Assembly: GCA_002066995.1 (NCBI GenBank)
Contig: MWTC01000055.1
Location: 1-64,000 of the forward strand
DNA: 64,000 bases
Source: Sphingobacteriales bacterium UTBCD1
GTDB taxonomy: Bacteria > Bacteroidota > Bacteroidia > Chitinophagales > Chitinophagaceae
Direction: 5' to 3'
Within the stretch, counting starts at the first letter, position 1. Each line of letters opens with the position of its first letter. Positions 45,512-55,861 of the stretch are shown piece after piece. The notes under the pieces are model-generated. The model was not told where the DNA came from. It made no database searches and saw only the letters and a program-made list of their open reading frames with translations. A program made the translations under genes and the position numbers.

Positions 45512-46129
45512 TCATTTTAGAAAATCACCTTTTTCATCGGTCTTCAACCATTCATCCTTCTCAACAGAAAATCTTTTAATGATCTTTGCCGGTGCTCCAA
45601 CTGCAACACAGTAATCAGGAATGTCTTTGGTGACAACAGAATTCGCACCAATGACGGATTGTTTCCCGACAGAGGCACCTATAATCGAAACATTTTCCCC
45701 GATCCATGCTCCGTTGCCTATAGTCACTTCATTCACCTGTTTCACCCCCTGGTCAATGACCGGAACTTTGATATTTTTAAATTCGTGAAGATTATCTGTG
45801 ATATAAACTCTGTCGGCAATCAATACTTTTTTGCCAATTTCAATTTTCGATGTTGCATAAAAATGACAGAATCTTCCGACATAGGTCCCGTCTCCGATAG
45901 ACATTCTGCAATTATAATTACCGGTAAGAGGTAAACAAGCCAGCCATCCATAATCGTTAACATATACTTTTGACCCGATATAAATATTCCTATACCCATC
46001 AATCTTCGTTTTCATAAGCCTGGATCCCATTTTAATACTACCCAATCTCATCTTGAAAACTGGAAAACGAAACAGGTAATAAAATATTTTATCCGGTTTA
46101 AATGACATAAGCTGCCTGACTTTCAACAA
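45512..46129 (-). CDS. Hexapeptide-repeat acyltransferase
   Basis: A 205-residue left-handed beta-helix acyltransferase. Hexapeptide repeats cover about residues 70-185: MSIGDGTYVGRFCHFYATSK, KIEIGKKVLIADRVYITDNL and VTIGNGAWIGENVSIIGASV, then SVVTKDIPDYCVAVGAPAKI, the standard end of the WbbJ/NodL type. It probably O-acetylates a sugar of the surface polysaccharide. The first 40 residues (FYYLFRFPVFKMRLG) are basic and aromatic. An inner Met (MSFKPDKIF) could be the true start. Confidence 0.9.
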   Translation of the reverse strand: MLKVRQLMSFKPDKIFYYLFRFPVFKMRLGSIKMGSRLMKTKIDGYRNIYIGSKVYVNDYGWLACLPLTGNYNCRMSIGDGTYVGRFCHFYATSKIEIGKKVLIADRVYITDNLHEFKNIKVPVIDQGVKQVNEVTIGNGAWIGENVSIIGASVGKQSVIGANSVVTKDIPDYCVAVGAPAKIIKRFSVEKDEWLKTDEKGDFLK

Positions 46130-46214
46130 AAATAAGGCAAACTGACAAAGATGAAATTTTAAACCTTGCTCAACCGGATGATGAGATTAAAAAGTTATGA
46201 ACCCAACCTGAGGT

Positions 46215-47138
46215 ATGGGAAAATCGTTTACTTTTGGTAATTATAAAATACAGGTAGAAATGAATGTTGTTAAACGGATCTATCTTGCGGTCTTCAAAAA
46301 CCAAAAGAAACATTTTTACCTTAAATCTCTCTCAAAGATCAAAACTCCCGATCTCTATCCGGACATCAAAGGGAATGCTGTACACTTTAAACATTTCGGG
46401 CTCATCGGAGATATCATCTATTCCATTCCGGCGATGAAAGTACTGGCTGCCAATAGAGAAATACATCTCCACCTGTATATTGATCAGCCATCTCTCTATA
46501 AAAAGAGTATGCGTCATTATAACCAGGGTAAGATCCTGACTGAGAAAAGTGTGGAAATGATCGCTCCACTCCTTTTATCACAACCGGAGATCAAATGTTG
46601 TGATATCTACAATGACCAGCATATTGACTATGACCTGGATGACTTCAGAAAATATCCGTTCGATTATAATATGGGGCATATCTGCCGCTGGTATTTTTTA
46701 ACTTATGGCATCTCTGCAGACCTGAGCAAGCCCTGGCTGCAGGTCACCGGGGACAAGAGATTCGCCAACGAAATAATAATTGCCAGAAGTTTTCGCTACA
46801 GGGCACCCGGCATTAGTTATGACTTTATGAATGAGTATGAAAATATCAGTTTCGTAGGTTTGAAAGAAGAATACGAGGATATGAAAAGATTATTGCCGAA
46901 GATCAAATATCAGCCGGTAAAAGATTTTTTGGAATTGGCTCAGATTATAGCAGGATGCAAATTCTTCATCGGCAATCAATCCTTTCCCTATTCGCTGGCA
47001 GAAGCCATCAAGGTAAAAAGAGCACTTGAAGTTTGTTTTGAAAATCCCAATGTGATACCTGAAGGGGAAAATGCTTACGATTTTTGCTACCAGCCGCAGT
47101 TTGAAAAGATAGTAAGGCAAATAAACAATATTGATTGA
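46215..47138 (+). CDS. Glycosyltransferase family 9-like protein
   Basis: A 307-residue protein resembling ADP-heptose:LPS heptosyltransferases in outline. HFKHFGLIGDIIYSIPAMKV is the GDxxxxxP-type start, and LAQIIAGCKFFIGNQSFPYS, then LAEAIKVKRALEV, matches the C-terminal donor-binding region. The match is weak overall, and the acceptor is unknown. Start uncertain: an internal ATG at 46260 (MNVVKRIYLAVF) is also suitable. It is divergent from the acyltransferase gene and convergent with the first FkbM gene. Confidence 0.65.
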   Translation: MGKSFTFGNYKIQVEMNVVKRIYLAVFKNQKKHFYLKSLSKIKTPDLYPDIKGNAVHFKHFGLIGDIIYSIPAMKVLAANREIHLHLYIDQPSLYKKSMRHYNQGKILTEKSVEMIAPLLLSQPEIKCCDIYNDQHIDYDLDDFRKYPFDYNMGHICRWYFLTYGISADLSKPWLQVTGDKRFANEIIIARSFRYRAPGISYDFMNEYENISFVGLKEEYEDMKRLLPKIKYQPVKDFLELAQIIAGCKFFIGNQSFPYSLAEAIKVKRALEVCFENPNVIPEGENAYDFCYQPQFEKIVRQINNID

Positions 47139-47150
47139 AAGATGTTTTAT

Positions 47151-48053
47151 TTATAAATATCCTCTTTCTTCTTTGGAATATTTAATAGCAATATCAACGT
47201 CAGCTTCGTTAAAAATTACAATATCATAATAGCCCAAAAGATTCCTTGAAGAAGAAATATATTCATGCAAACAGGTTAATTCTTCCAAATTTTTGAGCGA
47301 AGTAACCAGAAATAAAGTTCCTTTATGATCAAAGAAAATTACTTTATCGTAGCCCTTATCTCTGAAGGAAAGAAGAGTGGAAAACCCATCTTCATTCAAT
47401 AATTTCATTGCTTCGGGGTTGTATTCAAAAAAAACCACAGGTTTGTTTTTTTTAATAACCTCCTGAGCTCCCCTGAGAACAATCGTATCAAATCCTTCTA
47501 CATCAATCTTCAGCAATTTAATATCCAGACCGTTGTAATCTTTTCCGATAATTTCATCTAATGTCCTGACAAGTACTTTTTGACTTCCTCCTTCTGCAGG
47601 AACTATTGTCGCATTCCATCCGGTATTTTTAAAATCCGCCTTAATCTCATCATGCTTTTCTCCAAGAAATGTTTTTATTACTGATACATCAGAAAACTGC
47701 TTCACATTCTCTTCGAGGAACCCGAAAGATATTTCATCTCCTTCAATACCAATTATTGAAGCGTTTGTAAAAGATTTTATCACAGCAATGGTGTCGCCTA
47801 CATTTGCACCAACGTCCACAACAGTCATAGCAGGGTATTTCTTATGAAGAAGACAGGCAAGCCTTCCTAATTGATCATTAAGTTCTGGATAAACCCGATA
47901 ATTGATTCTCTGCACATTGTTTCCCGGCATTAATACCTTGAACTTCCCTACATTCACTAAATCATTTTTGTTTGTCTTTGGAATATAAGGTACTCCGGTT
48001 TTAACAATGTCATACCCGAATCTCTTTAAAATATTCCGTATAAGTTCCTTCAT
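47151..48053 (-). CDS. FkbM-family methyltransferase
   Basis: A 300-residue SAM-dependent methyltransferase. YPAMTVVDVGANVGDTIAVI is motif I (DVGANxGD), ASIIGIEGDEISFGFLEENV motif II, and IKLLKIDVEGFDTIVLRGAQ the FkbM motif (KIDVEG). Family members O-methylate sugars or polyketide-like products; here a surface glycan is likely from context. Divergent from a second FkbM gene 84 bp away. Confidence 0.92.
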   Translation of the reverse strand: MKELIRNILKRFGYDIVKTGVPYIPKTNKNDLVNVGKFKVLMPGNNVQRINYRVYPELNDQLGRLACLLHKKYPAMTVVDVGANVGDTIAVIKSFTNASIIGIEGDEISFGFLEENVKQFSDVSVIKTFLGEKHDEIKADFKNTGWNATIVPAEGGSQKVLVRTLDEIIGKDYNGLDIKLLKIDVEGFDTIVLRGAQEVIKKNKPVVFFEYNPEAMKLLNEDGFSTLLSFRDKGYDKVIFFDHKGTLFLVTSLKNLEELTCLHEYISSSRNLLGYYDIVIFNEADVDIAIKYSKEERGYL

Positions 48054-48137
48054 AAATCAAATTTATCCTTACCGCTAAAGATTGAATTTAAAATCAAAAT
48101 TACATTATCTTGGGCTGAACTTTCTGAAGATTATTTT

Positions 48138-48869
48138 ATGAGATCACTGAACTCTTTTTTAAAGAGAACAATAATCAAGTACTTCTTTGCACATATGCGG
48201 AGAAGTTACTCTCAAAGTGGTGAAGATATTATTATCAGCGACCTTTTCAACCGGCTTCAAATTTCGAAACCAACTTACCTGGATATTGGTGCCAATGATG
48301 CAATTGCTTTGAGTAATACTTATCGCCTTTATACCAGAGGTAGCCGGGGCGTATGTGTTGAACCTAACAATGTTTTATACAGGAACCTTAAAAAAAAGAG
48401 GAAAAGAGATATTTGCCTTAATGCAGGTGTGGCATTTGATAATCAAAAAGAGGCGACTTATTACATTTTCCCTGAGAAATTCCATGGGTTGAATACCTTT
48501 TCAAAACCTGATGCAGAATTTTGGGAAACAGGCGGAGCCCTTGGAATCGGGAATCCCAAAATTGAAAAAGAAGTGATAATGCCTCTAATAAACATAAACC
48601 ATATAATTGAAAAATATCTGATGCCTCATCCTAACCTGATCTCAATAGATGTAGAAGGATTGGATTTACAAATACTAAAAACATTAAATTTTGAGAAATA
48701 CAGGCCGGAGGTATTTTGCATTGAAACATTGCAACATTCAAAAAATTACACTGAAACCAAAAATCAGGATTTAATAAGCTTCCTGAAAACACAGGATTAC
48801 TTTGTATATGCAGACACCTACATCAATACTATCTTTTGCAGAAGGGATGCCTACAAAAATTTTATCTAA
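48138..48869 (+). CDS. FkbM-family methyltransferase, second copy
   Basis: A 243-residue SAM-dependent methyltransferase of the same family but little alike in sequence to its neighbour. SQSGEDIIISDLF is followed by KPTYLDIGANDAIALSNTYR as motif I, GVCVEPNNVLYRNL as motif II and NLISIDVEGLDLQILKTLNF as the FkbM motif. Length is typical. Target probably a sugar of the surface polymer. The 240 bp to purB hold no further gene. Confidence 0.92.
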   Translation: MRSLNSFLKRTIIKYFFAHMRRSYSQSGEDIIISDLFNRLQISKPTYLDIGANDAIALSNTYRLYTRGSRGVCVEPNNVLYRNLKKKRKRDICLNAGVAFDNQKEATYYIFPEKFHGLNTFSKPDAEFWETGGALGIGNPKIEKEVIMPLININHIIEKYLMPHPNLISIDVEGLDLQILKTLNFEKYRPEVFCIETLQHSKNYTETKNQDLISFLKTQDYFVYADTYINTIFCRRDAYKNFI

Positions 48870-49108
48870 TGCTATCTATTTTACAAGAACTCTTTTTCTG
48901 TCAGTTGACTGGATCTACATCACATTGACTGCTTCTATATTACGAATGGTGCAATAAAAGTTCAAAATATTAAACCATGACCTTATCAAAAATATTTTCC
49001 AACAACCCTCTTACAGTGTTACCATAAGATAATTTCCAACCTTACTCTTAATCTTACCTATTTGAACTATTTTTACAGCTTAAAGAAAAGTTACTTCAAA
49101 CCCGCATC

Positions 49109-50458
49109 ATGGAACTTAGCCCGCTTACTGCCATTTCACCTGTTGACGGCCGTTACCGGAAACACATACAACAACTCGACGACTATTTTTCCGAATATGC
49201 CTTGATGAAATACCGGCTCTTCGTGGAAATTGAGTACCTGTTGTTTCTTGAAAAGAAAAAATTTTTCAACCTGTCCAAAAAAACGATCCGTCATCTTGAA
49301 AAACTTTGCGAAAGCTTCGGCCCTGAAGATGCACAGGAGATCAAGCAAATAGAATTCACGACTAACCACGACGTAAAAGCAGTGGAATACTTCCTGAAAA
49401 ATGAGCTGAGAAATCATGGAGGCAAGGATGTAAAAGAATGGGTACATTTCGGCCTGACTTCACAGGATATCAACAACACCGCCATTCCTCTTTTGTGGAA
49501 ACAGGCTATCGAATATGAATACCTGCCGGCTATATTAAACCTGAATACACAATTGAAACTGCTGGCTAAAGAATGGAAAGATATCCCGATGCTGGCTCAT
49601 ACTCACGGCCAGCCGGCCAGCCCGACCAAATTAGGTAAAGAGATCATGGTGTTCGCAGAAAGGATCGGAGCACAGGCAGGACAATTTTTAACCATCCCTT
49701 TTTCGGCCAAGTTTGGCGGCGCCACCGGGAATTTTAACGCTCATTATGCAGCATTACCCAGGGTAAACTGGATCAAACTGGCTAATGAGTTTGTGGAGCA
49801 TTTAGGTTTGCACAGGCAACAATTCACTACGCAGATAGAACACTATGATAACCTTGCCGCTCATTTTGACTGCCTGAAAAGGATCAATAATATCCTGATA
49901 GATCTTTGCAGGGATGTATGGACCTATATCTCTATGGAATATTTCAAACAAAAGACAAAAAAGGAAGAAGTGGGATCTTCGGCAATGCCCCATAAAGTAA
50001 ACCCGATAGATTTTGAAAATGCCGAAGGGAACCTGGGCTTTGCCAATGCGATCTTTGAACATTTATCTGCCAAGCTTCCTGTTTCAAGACTGCAAAGAGA
50101 CCTGACCGATTCCACGGTGATCCGCAATATCGGTGTACCTTTTGCACACACCCTGATCGCATTCCGTTCTATTGAAAAAGGATTGGGAAAACTGGTGGTC
50201 AACCATTCAAAAATCCATGATGACCTTGAGAATAACTGGGCGGTGGTATCTGAAGCCATTCAAACGATCTTAAGAAGGGAGAATTATCCAAAGCCTTATG
50301 AAGCTTTAAAAGAACTGACCAGGGGAAATAGTCATATAACAAAAAAGACTATACACCAGTTTATTGACAACTTGAAAATTGATGCCGGGCTGAAAAAGGA
50401 ATTAAAAAAGATAACTCCACATAATTATACAGGTAATTCTCCGAAGATGCAGGATTAA
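49109..50458 (+). CDS. purB: Adenylosuccinate lyase
   Basis: Acts twice in purine synthesis: cleaves SAICAR to AICAR and adenylosuccinate to AMP, releasing fumarate. It has 449 residues. LSPLTAISPVDGRYRKHIQQ is the PurB start; FTTNHDVKAVEYFLKNEL and WVHFGLTSQDINNTAIPLLW are conserved; GSSAMPHKVNPIDFENAEGN is the fumarase/aspartase superfamily signature with the catalytic Ser. Cytosolic. It stands alone with its own spacer upstream. Confidence 0.97.
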   Translation: MELSPLTAISPVDGRYRKHIQQLDDYFSEYALMKYRLFVEIEYLLFLEKKKFFNLSKKTIRHLEKLCESFGPEDAQEIKQIEFTTNHDVKAVEYFLKNELRNHGGKDVKEWVHFGLTSQDINNTAIPLLWKQAIEYEYLPAILNLNTQLKLLAKEWKDIPMLAHTHGQPASPTKLGKEIMVFAERIGAQAGQFLTIPFSAKFGGATGNFNAHYAALPRVNWIKLANEFVEHLGLHRQQFTTQIEHYDNLAAHFDCLKRINNILIDLCRDVWTYISMEYFKQKTKKEEVGSSAMPHKVNPIDFENAEGNLGFANAIFEHLSAKLPVSRLQRDLTDSTVIRNIGVPFAHTLIAFRSIEKGLGKLVVNHSKIHDDLENNWAVVSEAIQTILRRENYPKPYEALKELTRGNSHITKKTIHQFIDNLKIDAGLKKELKKITPHNYTGNSPKMQD

Positions 50459-50528
50459 AAAACTTTGTTCTTCACTTTAACCTGAGAAGAACATTGCGTA
50501 AATTTATTCCTGAATCATCTGACCATTA

Positions 50529-53500
50529 ATGACCAGAACCTTACTTCTGCTTTTTATCCTTTTTTCTCATTCTTTGATCGCACAGGTAAACCTCAATCAA
50601 GGCCTGGTTGCCTATTATCCCTTCAATGGAAACGCCAATGACGCCAGCGGAAATGGGAATAACGGAACTCCCATGAATGGAGTACAGTTAACCACAGATC
50701 GATACGGAAATCCAAACAGTGCTTACTACTTTGATGGAGTGGATGATTACATTACAATTCCCAATTCTTCAAACCTGAATCCAACAAATGGACTTTCAAT
50801 AGTCCTATCGTTCAACCCTTCAAGAAATGGGCTACAAAATCTTCTTGGAAAAATTTCCTATACAGGCGCCGTTGGTACACAATACCAGGTAGCTATGGAT
50901 TTTAATTTATACCCAGGCGCATTATTTGGGGTTAATCCGATTTCAAATGGATGTATCGGCACTCCCCTAAACACTGCTTATGTAAATACAAATTCGCCTA
51001 TCACAATCAATCAATGGTACTGCCTTGTCGCAACATTTGATAACGGAATCATGAAAATTTACCTTGATGGAGTACTGATTCAAACTGCAAATGCAGGTTT
51101 TACAACACTAAATCAGTGCTCCAACGCTTCAATACAAATCGGGACATGGTGGAATGGTGACCCTTTATTTTTTCAAGGTAAAATTGACAATATCAGAATC
51201 TATAACCGTGCCTTAAACCAGGATGAAGTAAATGCCGTAGGAGATTGCAGTACCACTTCATGTAATAATTGGTTATCTGTTCCAAATACAGGATCGTATG
51301 TTACTACCGGGGATGTTGACGTTGCTGGTACACAAATAACCGTTGAAGCAAACTTTAACAGGACAGCAGTTGCGAATTCCACCGGCGGATATGGTTTTTT
51401 AGTGTCGAAACACACCGGGCCCGGAAACATTAATTATGCATTATGGCCAAACGGATGCGGTATCAGCACCACTACAAACGGTAATGCCTTGTTATATGAA
51501 AACTGCCCGATTGAATTGAATAAGACTTACCATGTAGCTATGGTTTATGATGGTTCTACCCTTAAGTTTTATAGAAACGGTTTTTTACATAACCAAATGC
51601 CTCTAACCGGCAATATCATAACCAATGATCTGTTAACCACCATTGGTCAGGCCTCGAGTGTCGGAGCACCTGAGATCTATCAATTCCTGGGATATATCAA
51701 TGAAGTGAGAATCTGGAATGTGGCAAGGACACAATCTGAAATACAAGCTTACATGCATTCACCTCTGCCCAGCCCAACGACACAACCGGGACTATTGGCC
51801 TATTATGTTTTCAATGACCTGGCAAACAAGCAAGGGAATGCAGCCCATGACGGAACTTTAGCAGGAGCCGCTTCGATCAATGCGACCAATCCTGATTGTG
51901 ATTTTATTGCGGATAGTTGCCAGACTTCATGTAATACAATCAATGATTTTACTTTTCTGCAATCAACCTGTGATCTGCTTTCAATATCTTTTCAGCCTAC
52001 TGCGCTATCATTTGACTCCATTGGCTGGGACTTTGGTGACGGGAATAGTGTAACCAACAATTCCAGCCCGACACATCTATATAACAACTACGGTAATTAT
52101 ACTGTAAAAATGATTGTGAACAGCGGTGCATGCAGCGATACGGTCTCAAAGACAATAACAATAAGTGTAGTACTGGATGATCAGTTAATCAGCACCGGAG
52201 ATACAACTGTTTGTTTAGGCTCATCAACACGGATCCTCACAAAAGCATCATTGGATTTCTGCTGGACACCTACTTCTTATCTTGACGATCCAAACTCTTC
52301 AACACCGGCTACTTCCACGCCACATAATATAACCTATTATTACACTGCAAAAGTGAAGGGCAATAATTTAATAACGAACGGAGATTTTAGTGCCGGGAAT
52401 ACCGGCTTTGCTTCAGACTATCAATATTCTTCCTCCGGTCTGCCTTCCGGCGTTTATTTTGTAGGAGCAAATCCAGGTACATGGAATCCCGGAATGCCCG
52501 CTTGCGTGGATCACACAAGTGGAAATGGAAATATGCTACTTGTAAACGGCGCCGAAACAGAAGGAGTAAAGATCTGGTCGGAAACAGTGCCGGTTCAGCC
52601 GAATACCAATTACGCATTTTCTACCTGGATAGAGCATATTACCAATACCAATCCTGCAAAACTCCAGTTTTCAATTAATGGCGTTCCGTTAGGAAATATT
52701 TTCCAGGCCAATAGTACCAGTTGCCTGTGGGAGCAATTTTACGTCTTATGGAATTCCGGCAATACTACTACCGCTACAATTTCCATAATAAATAAGAATA
52801 TATTGCTCGATGGTAATGATTTTGCACTGGATGATATCTCTTTTTCACCTTTCAATATAAAAAGAGATTCGGTTATGATCACCGTTGATTCACCTTACAT
52901 AAAAACAAATAATGACACCACTTTATGTGCCGGAGGAAAGGCACAATTAATTACAGCCGGAGCAACATCTTATTCCTGGGCACCTGCAACCGGCCTTAGC
53001 AATTCCAATATTTCAAATCCCATTGCTTCTCCTTTATCAACTACAAAATATTTTGTTACAGGAACAGATATAAACGGGTGTTCCTCTAAAGATTCAGTAT
53101 TGATCACCGTCAACCCCAAACCGGTGATCACAAAATCAAATGATACATTAATCTGTAAAAATTCATCAGTACAATTAATTGCAGGAGGAGGCATTGTTTA
53201 CAACTGGTCCCCGATTATTTCCCTGAATGATCCCGGCATTGCAAATCCTGTAGCCTCCCCGCCTTTAAGCACTAAATATTATGTAACCGTAACGGATGCA
53301 AATAATTGCATCAATACTGATTCAGTCATGGTAAGAATCCGGCCGGATCCTGTTTTCACCATTTCTCCGCCGGGTAATCTTTGTGAAAATAATTCTATCC
53401 AGCTCTCAGCTTCTGGCGGTGATGTGTATGCCTGGCAGCCTGTATCATACCTAAATAATGCAGCTTCTTCCAACCCTATGGCATCACCTCTATCCACGAC

Positions 53501-54092
53501 CACATACACGGTGCAAATAACGGAAACCGCATGCAACAACTCAACTACCCTTTCCACCACAATTACTGTTGTTCCCTCACCGGCAGTTCATGCATCAAAA
53601 TCAAATGACGTGGATTGCAGTAATGATGCAAGTAATCTGAATGCAACCGGAGCTATCCGCTATTCATGGTCGCCTGCAGGAACTTTAAGCAACCCGGAGA
53701 TTCAAAATCCCATTGCAAGGCCAACCACCAACACACTCTATACAGTAAGAGGCACAGATGCCAACGGATGCACCAATATGGATACTATCACCATTTATGT
53801 AAACGGAACCAACAAAGGCGGATATTTAATGCCCACCGCATTCACTCCGAACAATGACGGAGTGAATGATTGTTATGGTATAAAATACTGGGGAGTCATA
53901 CAGGAACTCGATTTCAGCATTTATAATCGTTGGGGACAAAGAATTTTTCATACCAACCAACCCGGCAAATGCTGGGATGGCACTTTCAATGGCAAGCCCC
54001 AAAACCCCGGGATCTATATCTATATGATCAAAGCGAAGACTACTTGTGACCAGGATGTTTTCCGGAAAGGAACTTTTACGCTGATACGATAA
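50529..54092 (+). CDS. T9SS-secreted LamG/PKD adhesin
   Basis: An 1187-residue surface protein. Signal MTRTLLLLFILFSHSLIAQ. Two LamG/concanavalin-like domains cover about 25-235 (GLVAYYPFNGNANDASGNGN, then ALNQDEVNAVGDC) and 245-430 (FLGYINEVRIWNVARTQSEI). A PKD domain at about 465-545 has GWDFGDGNSV and TYxxxGxYTV-type residues. Then come about five repeats around a Trp-Pro centre, ending xxGC (SWAPATGLSNSNISNPIASP and its relatives). The end is a type B T9SS sorting domain (PTAFTPNNDGVNDCYGIKYW, then YNRWGQRIF). Likely an adhesin or matrix protein. Confidence 0.93.
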   Translation: MTRTLLLLFILFSHSLIAQVNLNQGLVAYYPFNGNANDASGNGNNGTPMNGVQLTTDRYGNPNSAYYFDGVDDYITIPNSSNLNPTNGLSIVLSFNPSRNGLQNLLGKISYTGAVGTQYQVAMDFNLYPGALFGVNPISNGCIGTPLNTAYVNTNSPITINQWYCLVATFDNGIMKIYLDGVLIQTANAGFTTLNQCSNASIQIGTWWNGDPLFFQGKIDNIRIYNRALNQDEVNAVGDCSTTSCNNWLSVPNTGSYVTTGDVDVAGTQITVEANFNRTAVANSTGGYGFLVSKHTGPGNINYALWPNGCGISTTTNGNALLYENCPIELNKTYHVAMVYDGSTLKFYRNGFLHNQMPLTGNIITNDLLTTIGQASSVGAPEIYQFLGYINEVRIWNVARTQSEIQAYMHSPLPSPTTQPGLLAYYVFNDLANKQGNAAHDGTLAGAASINATNPDCDFIADSCQTSCNTINDFTFLQSTCDLLSISFQPTALSFDSIGWDFGDGNSVTNNSSPTHLYNNYGNYTVKMIVNSGACSDTVSKTITISVVLDDQLISTGDTTVCLGSSTRILTKASLDFCWTPTSYLDDPNSSTPATSTPHNITYYYTAKVKGNNLITNGDFSAGNTGFASDYQYSSSGLPSGVYFVGANPGTWNPGMPACVDHTSGNGNMLLVNGAETEGVKIWSETVPVQPNTNYAFSTWIEHITNTNPAKLQFSINGVPLGNIFQANSTSCLWEQFYVLWNSGNTTTATISIINKNILLDGNDFALDDISFSPFNIKRDSVMITVDSPYIKTNNDTTLCAGGKAQLITAGATSYSWAPATGLSNSNISNPIASPLSTTKYFVTGTDINGCSSKDSVLITVNPKPVITKSNDTLICKNSSVQLIAGGGIVYNWSPIISLNDPGIANPVASPPLSTKYYVTVTDANNCINTDSVMVRIRPDPVFTISPPGNLCENNSIQLSASGGDVYAWQPVSYLNNAASSNPMASPLSTTTYTVQITETACNNSTTLSTTITVVPSPAVHASKSNDVDCSNDASNLNATGAIRYSWSPAGTLSNPEIQNPIARPTTNTLYTVRGTDANGCTNMDTITIYVNGTNKGGYLMPTAFTPNNDGVNDCYGIKYWGVIQELDFSIYNRWGQRIFHTNQPGKCWDGTFNGKPQNPGIYIYMIKAKTTCDQDVFRKGTFTLIR

Positions 54093-54183
54093 AATTTTAT
54101 AATGAACCAGGCGGTTAAGATTTTCTTTCCCTCTTTAATGATTCCGCTCCTTTGAAAAAAGAAAAACCCTAATGCCCGAATGG

Positions 54184-55779
54184 TCACGCTGTTTCCTTGT
54201 GAATCTCAGAAGTAAATTGAAATTCAATGCCGGGATTGTTATTCCGTTCTGTATTCAGGAACCATTCGCTCTGTGCAAGGTAAACCAGGTGCCCGTCTTT
54301 GTCTTCAGCAATATTGGCCTGCTTAAACCGTGTAAATTCATCCAGTTTCTTCTGATCTGCGCTGTAGATCCAGCAAGCTTTGTAAAACGGCAGGTTGTTA
54401 AATACCACGGAAGCTCCGTACTCATGAAACAACCGGTACTGTATCACTTCAAACTGAAGTTCTCCTACGCAGCCGATGATCTTTTTATTTCCCCCGAACT
54501 GGGTAAACAATTGGGCTACGCCCTCATCGGTCAGTTGCAGCAAACCTTTTTCAAGCTGCTTTGATTTCATCGGATCTTTATTCACTACTTCTTTGAATAT
54601 TTCGGGAGAGAAGGAAGGTATGCCGGTGAAATAAAAGTCTTCTCCTTCTGTCAGCGTATCGCCGATTTTGAAATTGCCGGTATCAAACAAGCCCACCACG
54701 TCACCGGGATAAGCGTCCTCAATGATGTTCTTTTCCCTTGCCATAAAACTGTAGGGATTGCTGAAGCGAACCTCCTTATCCAGCCGCACATGATGAAAAT
54801 ATTTATTGCGCTCAAATTTCCCGGAACAAACCCTGAAAAATGCAATACGGTCGCGGTGCTTTGGATCCAGGTTAGCATGAATCTTAAAAACAAAACCGCT
54901 CATCTTCTCTTCTTCCACATCCACTATCCTTATTGATGTTTGGCGGCTTTTTGGTGACGGAGCAATACGAATGAATGTATCCAGCATTTCTTTCACACCA
55001 AAGTTGTTAATGGCGCTGCCGAAGAAAACAGGCGCTACGCTTCCATCCAGATAATCTTCCTCATTAAGCTGCCCATGCACTCCATCCACCAGTTCCGCAT
55101 CTTCTCTTAACTGTGCTGCATTTTTCTCTCCTAATTTCTTATCCAGCACAGGGTCATTGAGGTCTGAAATGGAAATACTGTCGTCATCTGTTGCTTTGGT
55201 GTTGGCAGTGAAGAGAAGGAGATTTTTATCATAAAGATTATAAACGCCTTTAAATTCCTTTCCGCTGTTGATGGGCCATGTCATCGGATGAAGGACGATC
55301 TTCAACTCCTTTTCGATCTCTTCCAGCAGGTCGAAACGATTTTTCCCGTCCCGGTCAAGTTTATTAATGAAAACAATCACAGGAGTATCCCTCATGCGGC
55401 ATACTTCCATCAGTCTTCTTGTCTGTTCCTCCACACCATTCACACTGTCTATCACCAGCACCACACTGTCTACGGCCGTAAGAGTACGGAAAGTATCTTC
55501 AGCAAAATCTTTGTGGCCGGGAGTATCCAGCAGGTTGATCAGGATATTTTTATATTCAAACGTCATCACAGAAGTGGCAACAGAAATCCCTCTCTGCCTT
55601 TCGATCTCCATGAAATCACTGGTGGCAAATTTTTTTATCTTATTACTCTTCACGGCGCCGGCCACCTGTATGGCTCCGCCAAACAACAGCAGCTTTTCTG
55701 TCAATGTGGTCTTACCCGCATCGGGGTGGCTGATGATGGCAAAAGTGCGTCGGCGTTTTATCTCATTATGATATTTCAT
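54184..55779 (-). CDS. prfC: Peptide chain release factor 3
   Basis: A 531-residue translational GTPase that recycles release factors 1 and 2 from the ribosome. [20 protein letters not shown] holds the G1 P-loop, [20 protein letters not shown] the switch I region, [20 protein letters not shown] the G3 motif, and [10 protein letters not shown] the G4 NKxD. The size and the FxxMExERQRGIS-type segment identify RF3 rather than EF-G. Cytosolic. A TACCTTTG box lies 60 nt upstream on the minus strand. Confidence 0.96.
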   Translation of the reverse strand: MKYHNEIKRRRTFAIISHPDAGKTTLTEKLLLFGGAIQVAGAVKSNKIKKFATSDFMEIERQRGISVATSVMTFEYKNILINLLDTPGHKDFAEDTFRTLTAVDSVVLVIDSVNGVEEQTRRLMEVCRMRDTPVIVFINKLDRDGKNRFDLLEEIEKELKIVLHPMTWPINSGKEFKGVYNLYDKNLLLFTANTKATDDDSISISDLNDPVLDKKLGEKNAAQLREDAELVDGVHGQLNEEDYLDGSVAPVFFGSAINNFGVKEMLDTFIRIAPSPKSRQTSIRIVDVEEEKMSGFVFKIHANLDPKHRDRIAFFRVCSGKFERNKYFHHVRLDKEVRFSNPYSFMAREKNIIEDAYPGDVVGLFDTGNFKIGDTLTEGEDFYFTGIPSFSPEIFKEVVNKDPMKSKQLEKGLLQLTDEGVAQLFTQFGGNKKIIGCVGELQFEVIQYRLFHEYGASVVFNNLPFYKACWIYSADQKKLDEFTRFKQANIAEDKDGHLVYLAQSEWFLNTERNNNPGIEFQFTSEIHKETA

Positions 55780-55839
55780 ATCCCAATCCGAAAAAGGAAT
55801 TAATTTATTTTTATTCTTTGGTTAAAACTTTAAAGGCGG

Positions 55840-55847
55840 CAAAGGTA
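55840..55847 (-). promoter_or_regulatory. -7 box before prfC
   Basis: Minus strand TACCTTTG, a perfect TAnnTTTG followed by CCGCC, placed about 60 nt before the start codon. A convincing -33 element is missing. Confidence 0.4.
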
Positions 55848-55861
55848 AGTTTTATGAGTGA

